Source: Nitrospira sp.
Lineage (GTDB): Bacteria; Nitrospirota; Nitrospiria; Nitrospirales; Nitrospiraceae
Assembly (NCBI GenBank): GCA_019636815.1
Contig: JAHBWT010000005.1
Coordinates: 1 to 64,000, forward strand
Length of the DNA: 64,000 nt
Direction: 5' to 3'
Shown: positions 42,448 to 51,212 of the stretch, one piece after another
Numbering within the stretch: position 1 is the stretch's first letter
Layout of the letters: the number at the start of each line of letters is the position of its first letter
Translations under genes and position numbers: made by a program
The notes under the pieces: model-generated
The model's input: the letters and a program-made list of their open reading frames with translations, nothing else
Told to the model about the DNA's origin: nothing
Database searches by the model: none

Positions 42448-44943
42448 CTATTCGACTCCTCTTCCGTTCTCCTGGCGGAGACGTCTCCGCGCCGCGATGC
42501 GTTCATGAAACAGCGGCAGCCAGTCTGTGGGATCGTCGCCCACGTCGGCTCGGATCTGGTCCAGCAACGTCACGTTGTCCATCGTGCCGGAGAGGACATT
42601 CAACAGATCCGGCATACCACCCAGGTCGAACTGCACGATCGCCGAGCTGTGGCCCTGCTTCACGAGAAACAGACGGCTCGCTTCTCCGAGATTCTTGATG
42701 ATGTGAAATTCCGCCTCCGTGACTTTGAACCCCTGGACATAGTCGTCATGGTCGGCGCGAGGATTGGGCAGAAAGATTTGGGTCACGCTCTGTTCGACCA
42801 TCGTTTTGCCGATCGGATGTCGCAGCACGTCGGAGGGTGATTGCGTCACGAAGACGCCGAGGCCCGATTGTTTGCGAATGGTCTTTTGTTTGTTGAAGGC
42901 AAAATCCGCGAACAGCGGATCTTGCAGCGGCTTCCAGAATTCCTCCATGACATAGATAAAGGGCTCACCGGTGATCAGCCGTTCGGTCAGATGAAGCAGA
43001 TAGGCCATGATCGGGGTTCGGACTTCGGGATCATCCAGAAAGTCCGTATAGTCGTACCCGAATAATCGTGTGCCGCTGATCTCGTGGGAATCATTTGGAT
43101 TGTCGAACGCCCAGCCCAGCGCGTGACCACGGGTCCATCGCTTCAACCGCGCCTTCACACTCTGGTCGCCGGTGGCCGGTAGGTTCTGCCGGAGGAGGGA
43201 CAGACAACGCAGGTCCGGTGAGACCGCCTCACTCATCACGGTCCGCACGGCATGGCTGATCTCGCTCTGCTCCTTCGCGGTGAGCCGTGGAATCTCGTCA
43301 CCGGGCTGCTTCACGAGTTGGGCCATGAGTTGTTCGCAGAATTGCCAGTTGTCGGGATTCGGTTCGAGCTGCAAGGGGTTGAAGCCGGTCGGCATGCCGC
43401 GTTTGAGCGACTGATATCTCCCGCCCATCGCCCGGATTCCGATCTCCGCGCCGCGATCTTTGTCGAAGACTACACAGCGGAGTCCCTGGTACTTGGTGGC
43501 GAAGGCCAAGAGGCTCAGCTCCAGCGCGGTCTTCCCCACGCCGGTGCTGCCGCAGATAAAGGTGTTGCCGGGATACTTTTCGTCGCGCGAATCCCGATCC
43601 TCCGGGGACACGTGGAAATTGAAATAGTAGGGCTGGCCGCTCGGGGTCTTGAACAGGGCCAGGGCTTCACCCCAGGGATTGCCCGCTCGTTTGCCACGGG
43701 CGAAGTTGTGAAAGGGACTGAGGCAGGCAAAGTTCCGGCTCGTGATGACGGCTTCGCGCGGGCGCAGACTCCAGTTGCCCGGGATCTGCGCGAACCAAGC
43801 ACATTCGGGGATGACATCGACCCGCGCCATCTTGAATCCCGGTCCATCCTGAAAGACGGCCCGGGCGTCGGCGAGCGCGGTGCTGACCGATTCCATCCGG
43901 TTGCCGAAGATGGCCAGACTGTAATGGTACTGGCCCAGATCGATGAATCCACTCTGCAGATCGTCCGCGGCCTGGTCCATTTGTTCGATCTCGCGCGTGG
44001 CCGCGTCTTCCGACGCGATCAAATGCCCTTTCTGGGTGGCGAGCGATTTGAGAGCCGAGCGTTTGTTGAGGCACGAGAAGCTCTGGGTCTCGATGTACTC
44101 GGCATCGCTGTAGAGCAGGCCGTTATTCATGCCAGGTTCGGAGAATGGTGGGTACTCCTGCATGTCGAGAAACCCGGCGAATTTCCGCTCGCGCGGGTGC
44201 CAGATTTCCAGCATGCCCGTCCGATCGCCGAAGTGCAGGCGAGAAGAGGGGAGGTACGAGGCCAGCGGTGCCCGGTGCAGGGGGATTTCCTCCCAGACTC
44301 CATTGATGAGGTAGCCGAGAAAGGCCAGCTGGTCGGAGTACACGATGTTTTGTTTCGTGTAGGTCCCCAGTCGACTGGGCCCATACCGACTCAGACTCGC
44401 TTCGAGCTGTTTCCCCATGTCTTCCAGGATAGTCAGCTGTGTGGTCTCGTGATCTCGTCGTTGGGCCAGGGTCCGCGTGCCCATGCGAGTGAAGAAGCTC
44501 GCGACCTTGGAAGGAAACGGTCTGTACAACAGGGACAGGTACAACTCCGTCGCCATTTGTCGATGCTGCTCAAACGACCGATAGTAGCGATCGCTCAAGC
44601 TTTGGCAGAACGGATTGTGCGAGGTGCCTTGCAACCGCTCTGTAACGACGCGCCGAATCTTATGGGACCAGACGGCGAAGGACCCGCCGCCCAAGGATCG
44701 GAGAAACTGGTGCAGCGCTTCTTTGCGCAGTAGCACGTCGGATCGGTCGGCAGTTTCGAACGTGATCCCCTCCAGTTTCCAACAGGCCAGGTATTCGCCG
44801 CCGGTCAAGGTGATGACGGTGGGCGTGATGGCCGTGCCTAGCGGGATATAGTCACTGGCGGGAATCTGCGCGGATGCTGCTTTTGTGACGGTGGCTCTTG
44901 GCCTCATCCTTTGTCTCTGTTCAATCTGCTGCATTGAGAACAC
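42448..44943 (-). CDS. virB4: T4SS ATPase VirB4
   Basis: 831 residues, full family length. The N-terminal CagE/TrbE/VirB4 domain (about 40-400) contains GTAITPTVITLTGGEYLACWKL and LRSLGGGSFAVWSHKIRR. The C-terminal ATPase has Walker A GSTGVGKTALE near 465, RCVVFDKDRGAEIGIRAMGG, Walker B-like YVMEEFWKPLQD near 660, and FVTQSPSDVLRHPIGKTMVEQ. It powers assembly and substrate entry. The exact start is uncertain (Met1 or Met4). It follows virB3 by about 20 bases. Confidence 0.96.
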   Translation of the reverse strand: MFSMQQIEQRQRMRPRATVTKAASAQIPASDYIPLGTAITPTVITLTGGEYLACWKLEGITFETADRSDVLLRKEALHQFLRSLGGGSFAVWSHKIRRVVTERLQGTSHNPFCQSLSDRYYRSFEQHRQMATELYLSLLYRPFPSKVASFFTRMGTRTLAQRRDHETTQLTILEDMGKQLEASLSRYGPSRLGTYTKQNIVYSDQLAFLGYLINGVWEEIPLHRAPLASYLPSSRLHFGDRTGMLEIWHPRERKFAGFLDMQEYPPFSEPGMNNGLLYSDAEYIETQSFSCLNKRSALKSLATQKGHLIASEDAATREIEQMDQAADDLQSGFIDLGQYHYSLAIFGNRMESVSTALADARAVFQDGPGFKMARVDVIPECAWFAQIPGNWSLRPREAVITSRNFACLSPFHNFARGKRAGNPWGEALALFKTPSGQPYYFNFHVSPEDRDSRDEKYPGNTFICGSTGVGKTALELSLLAFATKYQGLRCVVFDKDRGAEIGIRAMGGRYQSLKRGMPTGFNPLQLEPNPDNWQFCEQLMAQLVKQPGDEIPRLTAKEQSEISHAVRTVMSEAVSPDLRCLSLLRQNLPATGDQSVKARLKRWTRGHALGWAFDNPNDSHEISGTRLFGYDYTDFLDDPEVRTPIMAYLLHLTERLITGEPFIYVMEEFWKPLQDPLFADFAFNKQKTIRKQSGLGVFVTQSPSDVLRHPIGKTMVEQSVTQIFLPNPRADHDDYVQGFKVTEAEFHIIKNLGEASRLFLVKQGHSSAIVQFDLGGMPDLLNVLSGTMDNVTLLDQIRADVGDDPTDWLPLFHERIAARRRLRQENGRGVE

Positions 44944-44963
44944 TCAGCACCTCAGCTCTTTCA

Positions 44964-45293
44964 CTATGAACGTCGTGTTTTCCATGACAGGGGGCCATAG
45001 GAAATGGCGCCCCAGATGGTGCGGCTCGGACCGTGCCTGAGCCGCATCCGCGTCCGCATCATCACTTGGCGCAAGCGCTGATCGTCCGTCTTCGTTGTCT
45101 GGCGCATCCACAGCACGAGGGGAATCGCGCTCAGGACAATCCCAAGCGAGACGTAGCCGCTCACGAGGTAATACAGCCAGACCGACATCAACAGAGTCAG
45201 GCCACTGATCAGAATCAGGGGCACGATCGGTACGCCGCCCAACATCGCGGGTCTCGTGCAACCGGTGAAGATGGGATCGCGAAAGCCGTCCAT
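44964..45293 (-). CDS. virB3: T4SS inner-membrane protein VirB3
   Basis: 109 residues. FRDPIFTGCTRPAMLGGVPIVP at the start is the VirB3 signature, followed by two adjacent membrane helices (about 20-60). It associates with VirB4 at the inner membrane. The ATG follows the virB2 stop after a single base, so translation is likely coupled. The C-terminal basic tail (KTRRS) is cytoplasmic. Confidence 0.93.
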   Translation of the reverse strand: MDGFRDPIFTGCTRPAMLGGVPIVPLILISGLTLLMSVWLYYLVSGYVSLGIVLSAIPLVLWMRQTTKTDDQRLRQVMMRTRMRLRHGPSRTIWGAISYGPLSWKTRRS

Positions 45294-45294
45294 G

Positions 45295-45654
45295 TTAGTT
45301 GATCAACCAGGCCGCGATGCCCGCAGCGCCGCCCACCAAGATGCCGCCGATCACGACGTTACTCACGTCGGACCATTGGGCATGGCTGAAGGCCATCTTG
45401 AACCCGGCCCACATGATGGCGACCGTAAACAGCGTCACTGCCACACTCGTGAGGACCGTTTGCACGTTCTGCATCACCGTGTTGACCTTGGTGATCTGGG
45501 CCCAAGCCGGATCCGATTCCAATAGAATGACCACTCCGAGCAGCCAAGAGGCAGCAGCAATCAGACGCCCATTCCCTCGGCTGACCCCTCGCAAGGTCTC
45601 TGTCGCTAATGTCTTCTCCTTCGTCACACCCGCTCCCGTCATCACCTTTTCCAT
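45295..45654 (-). CDS. virB2: T4SS pilin VirB2
   Basis: 119 residues from MEKVMTGAGVTKEKT; AAAGGAAGGGAAG precedes the ATG at 45654. The mature pilin (after cleavage near DPAWAQ) has two hydrophobic helices: VQTVLTSVAVTLFTVAIMWAGFKMAF and NVVIGGILVGGAAGIAAWLI. This is the classical VirB2/TrbC pilin layout. It is the first gene of the transfer operon, so the operon promoter should lie in 45655-45800. Confidence 0.92.
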   Translation of the reverse strand: MEKVMTGAGVTKEKTLATETLRGVSRGNGRLIAAASWLLGVVILLESDPAWAQITKVNTVMQNVQTVLTSVAVTLFTVAIMWAGFKMAFSHAQWSDVSNVVIGGILVGGAAGIAAWLIN

Positions 45655-46416
45655 CTTCCCTTCCTTTCTGTGAAGTGGCCTCTGTGGCCAGTTGGCAGAG
45701 CCTTCTGCTCGCACTCATCGTCAAACGGGGTGACATGTAGTGAGGTTCAGGTTTTGATGCAAGCCTGTGGGCACTACGTAGCTGCGGCAATCACATGATT
45801 GAATTGTGCCGGTGAGAACAAATGGGCATACGTGTGCGGTTATGGCAGAGAGCGTTCTCCGCCATCGAACGGTCAGCTCGCACTTCTTTCTGAGGATAAA
45901 CGAGGCATCGGGCGCTGCGTATCACAGTTCAGCAGATCAAAGAATATTCAACCCCAGCGACGGAGCAGCACCCTCCTTGTCTGAAGGGAAGATGCGACGC
46001 GCATTGGCATGTGAGGGTGATGTGAGCCGCTCAGTGCTTCTCGTGCTTGGCGAGCAATCTCCGCAATATTTTCCATCACTCGATTCATGCTCGGTTCTAC
46101 ATCAACGTATCTTCTCTTGCTCATCCGCTTCGCTGCCGAGTGCGGTACTCCGTCCTTTCCCATCGCGCAAAAACTGGCGCGTTCATTTGTCATCGTCGGT
46201 CGATCGGAATTGTTCTGCCATGGAAGGCCGGTGGCCTGCCACGCACGGATCGCCTGACGCAGCGCCCGTGCCAGCACAGATCTGTCACGGCCGCCGCTGA
46301 ATTCTCATCCGCTCGTGCTGCTTCGGCAGTCCTCGCCCTGTCACCTCCGTTGTCCTGCTCTGGCGCTTCGGTTTCTGCGAAAGCGCCAGTTCGTTCAACA
46401 TGCAGGAGGTGCCACC
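45655..46416. other. Intergenic region between transfer operon and RadC gene
   Basis: About 760 bp. Must include the promoter of the leftward virB operon and of the rightward RadC-like gene. One small minus-strand frame (45948-46124, MSKRRYVDVEPSMNRVMENI) is helical but lacks a clear ribosome-binding site, so it is noted without being called. No repeats of note. Confidence 0.4.
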
Positions 46417-46890
46417 ATGGCCAAACAATCCGTCAACCGACTTCCCATTCCACAGTTCATTCCGCGCTACCGTATCGCGCTCGTACCTGAAGGTGGTCAC
46501 GACGCTCCATATGGTCTTCTTCGAGATTCCGCTGCTGCGGCTGCGGTGCTGCGCCCATGCTTTGCTGGTCTCGATCGCGAGCAGTTCCTTGTCTGTTGTC
46601 TCGATGCCAAGAATGTCAGTATCGGCGTGAACATCGTCTCGATTGGGACGCTCACCCTCAGCATTGTGCACCCTCGAGAAGTCTTCAAACCGGCCATTCT
46701 CCTCAACGCCTGTGCGATCATTGCCGTCCACAATCATCCGTCTGGAGATCCCACGCCGAGCGCTGAGGATCGGACACTCACCACACGACTGCGGGAAGCC
46801 GGAGAGTTACTGGGCATCAGGCTGCTCGACCATCTCATTCTCGGTGACGATCGTCACTATAGTTTTGCCGATCAGGGCTGGCCGCTGTGA
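46417..46890 (+). CDS. RadC-like JAB/MPN domain protein
   Basis: 157 residues from MAKQSVNRLPIPQF; AGGAGGTGCCACC precedes the ATG at 46417, an excellent site. The JAMM metal motif is visible: HPREVFKPAI, HNHPSGDPTPSAED and LLDHLILGDD. The N-terminal HhH of full-length RadC is absent, as in the short RadC-like proteins common on plasmids and ICEs. They are predicted metalloproteases or DNA-processing factors, but a repair role is not supported. It lies at the T4SS end of the element, transcribed away from it. Confidence 0.88.
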   Translation: MAKQSVNRLPIPQFIPRYRIALVPEGGHDAPYGLLRDSAAAAAVLRPCFAGLDREQFLVCCLDAKNVSIGVNIVSIGTLTLSIVHPREVFKPAILLNACAIIAVHNHPSGDPTPSAEDRTLTTRLREAGELLGIRLLDHLILGDDRHYSFADQGWPL

Positions 46891-48089
46891 GGCGACAGCG
46901 AAAGTCTTGTCGTACTTCCCGTCGATTGTTCTTCTGAGCAGATGACGCATGCCGAGACATTCGAAAGATTCCAGGTCCCACCACAAGTGGTGTTCTGCTT
47001 CTGACACAGCGGACGCCTAAAAAATAGGCAAGATGCTGACGAGGCCGTGATACGCTGTCACTCGTATGCTCAAGTCGATTTGTTCACAAGGTTATCCCCA
47101 GAAGATGGGTATGACGGACTGGATTTCGTGCCCTCGCTCTCGTGCTGCGGGGGCAAGGTAGCTCATGGGAAACTTTCCGGTTATTTCTTGCACATACGAG
47201 GTAATACGCTTTCTGCAACATTCGGACGGGAACCTCCCATCCCGGTGCAGCGGAGGGCATCTTGAGGAAAACGTCGCTAGCGCTCCAGACTATTCCGAGG
47301 ACAGTGATCTTCCAATAAATCGGTTTATGGAAACGTTGGTAAAATACACGTAATTTAAGAGATTGAGACACGCAAGCCGGTGCCGCTCACTAGGTGCCAA
47401 AAATGAGTCGCGTTCAACGGTTTTGAATATTGAGGCGGCATCGTCGCTTTTCCTTCCACACTAATACAAGACTCCATCCAACGCGTCTGCCAGCTGAACG
47501 GATGGTGGCCCCGTCCGTTCTTAAGCTGCGGAGTTCGATTCCCTGTCACCTGAGCGGAAAAGAAGATCTCCGCGCACCGGTCGTAAAGTCTGATCAAGAG
47601 CGTGGTCGCCAGAAAACACTGTTCTGCTAGATGAACGAGTCGTTCGTCGCAGTACTATCCTAATGGGAACTACCATGGACCGTATGGATTCACATTCACT
47701 CTTCCATGAGGATCTCCTACGTGGGGCGATTGGAACACGTAGAAAATCCCTAATATCAGGAACATGGACAGAACACCATGTTTGATTTCCAGTTGTGAAA
47801 AAGCATTCTATCAAAAGTTAGACCTGTTCGACTTCCGAATAAAAGTGCTCTACGTAGATTATTTTTGGATAAATCGACGTGTGGGTACGATCACTGATAA
47901 GCGTCTACTCACTCATAAGGAATCGAAACAGGCTCTGCGAGAGAGCGCACAGATTTGCGACAGGACGGGTTTGCCTCTTTGTACAGGTATACCGAAGAGA
48001 GTACTTGTTCGTACTCGGTGTTTAGTTATGTGGTCTATCTCGGGCCAGAGTACTTATAAGGACCAAGGATAGCCAGAAAGCATGCCGGG
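46891..48089. other. 1.2-kb non-coding stretch between element and biosynthetic operon
   Basis: No supported gene. The DNA becomes AT-richer after 47630. It must hold the element's right end and the promoter of the biosynthetic operon. I saw a small hairpin GCCTA/TAGGC (47015-47029), an inverted repeat at 47761-47782, and tRNA-like fragments near 47480-47560 (TTCGATTCC on the plus strand, a D-arm-like GGCAGACGCG on the minus strand) that do not form one cloverleaf. Confidence 0.45.
47761..47782. promoter_or_regulatory. Inverted repeat upstream of the biosynthetic operon
   Basis: AACATGG (47761-47767) and CCATGTT (47776-47782), perfect 7-bp arms with an 8-base centre, in AT-rich DNA about 310 bp before the exporter gene. 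It may be an operator for the operon. It is not similar to a Fur box as far as I can see. Confidence 0.35.
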
Positions 48090-49796
48090 ATGAATCTCAT
48101 TCAATTTCTTCTTTCTAGATCATGGCGTTTAGTCGGATTGTCCATTGTGGTTGGCATATTCAGCGGATTGGCGAGTGCCGGAATCATTGCCTTCGTCAAT
48201 GCTGCGATGGATTCGACAGTGTCTAGTGCGATTGTAGGATGGAGTTTCCTCGGTTTGGCTATCGTGGTTGTCACATCAAAAGCCTTCTCTGAACTGCTGC
48301 TTGTCCGACTTGGTCAGGAAGCCGTTGCTGATTTGCGCATGCACTTGAGTCGGGAAATCTTAAGTGCGCCACTGCGGCACCTAGAGCAATTAGGTCAGCA
48401 CCGCTTGCTGGCGACTCTCAATGATGATGCAGATGTCATCGCCAATGCATATGTACACTTGCCGATCATATGCATCAATGCCGCGACGGTCTTGGGCTGT
48501 TTGGCTTACTTGGGGTGGTTATCCTGGCCTCTTCTTGTTGCAACTCTGATCCTGATGGGCATTGGAGCCGTGATGTTTCTGGCATACCAGCGGAAGGCGT
48601 TTCGATACTTTAAGGATGCGCGTGAAACGAACGATACGCTCTTCCACAATTTTCGGTCGATCCTCACAGGCATCAAGGAACTGAAGTTGCATCGCGAACG
48701 CCGCCACGCGTTCATCACGACCGTGCTTCATCCCACGGTCACGGCATACAAACGGAACTTCTTGATGGGCATGTGGTTGTATTTGATTGCATCTAGCTGG
48801 GGGATGTTTCTGTTCTATGGGGTGATCGGAGGGCTGTTATTCGTCCTCGCGCCGGGGTTGAATCTTCCTCTCGCGACGGTCACGGGAGCTATGTTGGTTG
48901 TTCTCTACATGATGGGACCGTTCGCCCACTTGATGGAGATGCTTCAGAGCGTAGGCCGCGCCAATGTCGCTCTGAGAAAGGTGCATGACCTGGGATTGTC
49001 ACTGGCCGAGTCGAGAGATATGGAAAATGGAACGAAAGCCAGCGCTCCGGCAAAGCATGGCGTGGGTTCATTGCCCGATGAAGAGTGGCAGCGTCTGCAA
49101 CTGATCCGCGTGACCCACCGTTACTATCGGGAGCACGAAGAAGGAAGTTTTTGCCTCGGGCCGATCGATCTGACGGTGTCTCGCGGAGAGATCGTCTTTC
49201 TCATTGGCGGAAACGGCAGCGGTAAAACGTCGCTTGCACTCTTGCTCCTCGGCCTCTATACCCCGGAGTCCGGTGAAATTCGGATCGACGACACTCCAAT
49301 CGATGGAGCCAATCGGGAGCAATATCGGCAGTTATTTTCTGCTGTGTTCTCGGACTTTCATCTCTTCGAGACTTTATTGGGTCTCTCACATCACGATCTC
49401 GATGGTCAGGCGCGAGCCTATCTAGACCGCTTTCAACTCAGCTCCAAGGTTTCTGCGAAAGACGGAGTTCTCTCGACCTTGGCGCTCTCGCAGGGTCAAC
49501 GGAAACGATTGGCGCTGTTGACCGCCTATCTCGAAGATCGGCCGATTTATATCTTCGACGAATGGGCCGCGGATCAAGACCCGATATTTAGGAAGGTGTT
49601 CTACACGGAATTGCTTCCTGATCTGAAGGCTCGCGGTAAAACGGTGTTCGTGATTACGCATGATGACCACTATTTCTTCGTGGGCGACCGCTGTATCCGG
49701 ATGGATTTTGGGCAAATCACCAATGTTGCCGACAGGAAGAGTCACGCGAATGGGTCTCTCGCAGGAAGCGCCGTACTGGCTGTGCCTATCGAATAG
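48090..49796 (+). CDS. Cyclic-peptide ABC exporter, PvdE/SyrD/YojI type
   Basis: 568 residues, permease fused to nucleotide-binding domain. Six membrane helices lie in residues 10-300. NBD: Walker A GGNGSGKTS near 373, Q-loop, signature LSQGQRKRLALL near 470, Walker B IYIFDEWAADQDP near 490, and the H-loop ITHDDHYF. The SQGQRKRLAL and DEWAADQDP motifs are diagnostic of the cyclic-peptide transporter subgroup, whose member PvdE moves acylated ferribactin to the periplasm. It is the first gene of the biosynthetic operon, 12 bases before the aminotransferase, so it is the probable exporter of the product or its precursor. Confidence 0.9.
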   Translation: MNLIQFLLSRSWRLVGLSIVVGIFSGLASAGIIAFVNAAMDSTVSSAIVGWSFLGLAIVVVTSKAFSELLLVRLGQEAVADLRMHLSREILSAPLRHLEQLGQHRLLATLNDDADVIANAYVHLPIICINAATVLGCLAYLGWLSWPLLVATLILMGIGAVMFLAYQRKAFRYFKDARETNDTLFHNFRSILTGIKELKLHRERRHAFITTVLHPTVTAYKRNFLMGMWLYLIASSWGMFLFYGVIGGLLFVLAPGLNLPLATVTGAMLVVLYMMGPFAHLMEMLQSVGRANVALRKVHDLGLSLAESRDMENGTKASAPAKHGVGSLPDEEWQRLQLIRVTHRYYREHEEGSFCLGPIDLTVSRGEIVFLIGGNGSGKTSLALLLLGLYTPESGEIRIDDTPIDGANREQYRQLFSAVFSDFHLFETLLGLSHHDLDGQARAYLDRFQLSSKVSAKDGVLSTLALSQGQRKRLALLTAYLEDRPIYIFDEWAADQDPIFRKVFYTELLPDLKARGKTVFVITHDDHYFFVGDRCIRMDFGQITNVADRKSHANGSLAGSAVLAVPIE

Positions 49797-49808
49797 GAGG
49801 AGGCTCCC

Positions 49809-51212
49809 ATGATCGTTCCGTTCGATGAAACGTGGCGTGACTTGCCTACGGCTGTGGATACATCGTGTGACGAGTTGGAGGCAGATCCTTATCTGGAAAG
49901 GCAGGTTGCGCGAGAATCGAATGCCCGGAGTTATCCGCGCCGCCTCCCGGTAGCCTTACGGAAAGGCACAGGGATTTATGTACAGGACACGAAGGACCAT
50001 ACGTATATCGACTGTCTGGCTGGCGCCGGAGCGTTGGCACTGGGGCATAACCATCCGGTTGTCGTCAATGCCATCCAGCAAGCGCTGCATGAAAAGCTTC
50101 CATTCCAAACTCTGGATCTCACCACACCTGTCAAGGATGAGTTCATCAAGCGGTTATTGATGTGTTTGCCGGAATCGTTCGCAGGTGACGCCCGCATACA
50201 ATTCTGCGGTCCGTCTGGTGCCGATGCCACCGAGGCTGCCGTCAAGCTCGTCAAGACCGCGACGGGACGCCGCACCATCCTGTCGTTCCATGGGGGCTAT
50301 CATGGCATGACGAATGGAGCGTTAAGTCTCACGGGGTGTCTCTCACCCAAAGAGGCGGTGCCTGGGCTGATGGCGGACGTTCATTTTTTGCCCTTTCCCT
50401 ACGAATATCGATGTCCATTCGGAACCGGGGGCGAAGAGGGACAACGCTTGTCCAGTCGATACATTGAACGACTGCTCGATGATCCGAACAGCGGTATCGT
50501 GATGCCCGCGGCGATGATTGTCGAGGTTGTGCAGGGGGAAGGGGGGGTCATTCCCGCTCCCGATGACTGGCTACGCGAAATCCGGCGGATCACGAGTGAG
50601 CGAAAGATCCCATTGATCATCGATGAAGTGCAAACGGGATTAGGACGGACCGGCGCGCTCTTCGGTTTCGAGCGGGCCGGCATCATCCCGGATGTGCTCC
50701 TGTTGTCGAAGGCAATCGGTGGAGGACTGCCCTTGAGCGTGGTGCTGTACAAGTCGGAATTGGACCGCTGGTCGGCTGGCGCACATGCGGGCACATTTCG
50801 TGGCAATCAATTGGCCATGGCGGCGGGAATCGCCACCATGAAATTCATTCAAGAAAACGGACTCGATCAACACGCGGCTGCCATGGGAGAGCGGCTGGTC
50901 GAGCGGCTTCGCCAGATGCAGCGTGAGTGTCCCATCGTGGGAGATATCCGCGGACGCGGACTCATGATCGGTGTGGAGATCGTCGACCCATTTGCGGAGC
51001 CGGACCACAGAGGAATCTATCCTGCCGACGCCGCGATGGCACGCAATATTCAGGCGCAGGCGCTACGTCGAGGATTAATCGTTGAGTTGGGAGGGCGCCA
51101 TGACGTCGTGGTTCGTTTTCTCCCACCCTTGATTGTCACAGCAGAAGAAATCGACATGATTGCAAGTATATTCGCAGACGCGATCAAGTCGGCACAACGA
51201 GCGCTGGTATGA
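49809..51212 (+). CDS. Class III aminotransferase, diaminobutyrate-2-oxoglutarate type
   Basis: 467 residues. PLP fold type I: GAGALALGHNHP, CGPSGADATEAAVKL, FHGGYHGMTNGALSL, IDEVQTGLGRTG and the Lys-bearing LLSKAIGGGLP near residue 300. The wording FCGPSGADATEAA and DEVQTGLGRTG fits the Dat/PvdH/EctB branch, which makes L-2,4-diaminobutyrate from aspartate semialdehyde and glutamate. AGGAGGAGG precedes the ATG. It presumably supplies a Dab building block to the NRPS, as PvdH does for pyoverdine. The exact substrate is an inference from family and context. Confidence 0.88.
   Translation: MIVPFDETWRDLPTAVDTSCDELEADPYLERQVARESNARSYPRRLPVALRKGTGIYVQDTKDHTYIDCLAGAGALALGHNHPVVVNAIQQALHEKLPFQTLDLTTPVKDEFIKRLLMCLPESFAGDARIQFCGPSGADATEAAVKLVKTATGRRTILSFHGGYHGMTNGALSLTGCLSPKEAVPGLMADVHFLPFPYEYRCPFGTGGEEGQRLSSRYIERLLDDPNSGIVMPAAMIVEVVQGEGGVIPAPDDWLREIRRITSERKIPLIIDEVQTGLGRTGALFGFERAGIIPDVLLLSKAIGGGLPLSVVLYKSELDRWSAGAHAGTFRGNQLAMAAGIATMKFIQENGLDQHAAAMGERLVERLRQMQRECPIVGDIRGRGLMIGVEIVDPFAEPDHRGIYPADAAMARNIQAQALRRGLIVELGGRHDVVVRFLPPLIVTAEEIDMIASIFADAIKSAQRALV

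Larger units (their letters stand above)
13902..46890. mobile_element. Integrative and conjugative element, about 33 kb, boundaries approximate
   Basis: The interval contains a tRNA-adjacent tyrosine integrase and excisionase at one end, an oriT-mobC-relaxase block, two toxin-antitoxin pairs, restriction/defence-type cargo, an insertion sequence and a full leftward VirB-type transfer operon with coupling protein. RadC-like and small ICE proteins are also typical. The left end is placed at tRNA-Thr. The right end is uncertain: transfer functions end by 46890 and the biosynthetic operon starts at 48090, but I found no direct repeat of the left end there, so the true right end could lie anywhere up to about 48 kb. 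Confidence 0.8.

Noticed and set aside
43252-44733. 493-residue plus-strand open frame inside virB4
   Set aside because: It is the shadow of the virB4 coding strand in GC-rich DNA, with no family-like sequence and no ribosome-binding site.
47440-47580. tRNA gene near 47.5 kb (T-arm-like GTTCGATTCCC on plus strand, D-arm-like GGCAGACGCG on minus strand)
   Set aside because: The two parts are on opposite strands and no acceptor or anticodon stem pairs, so no functional tRNA can be drawn. They could be decayed fragments only.
47700-48090. Fur box or PvdS-type promoter before the siderophore-like operon
   Set aside because: I looked for GATAAT-type repeats and for TAAAT...CGT elements and found no convincing match. 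Iron control, if any, must act elsewhere.
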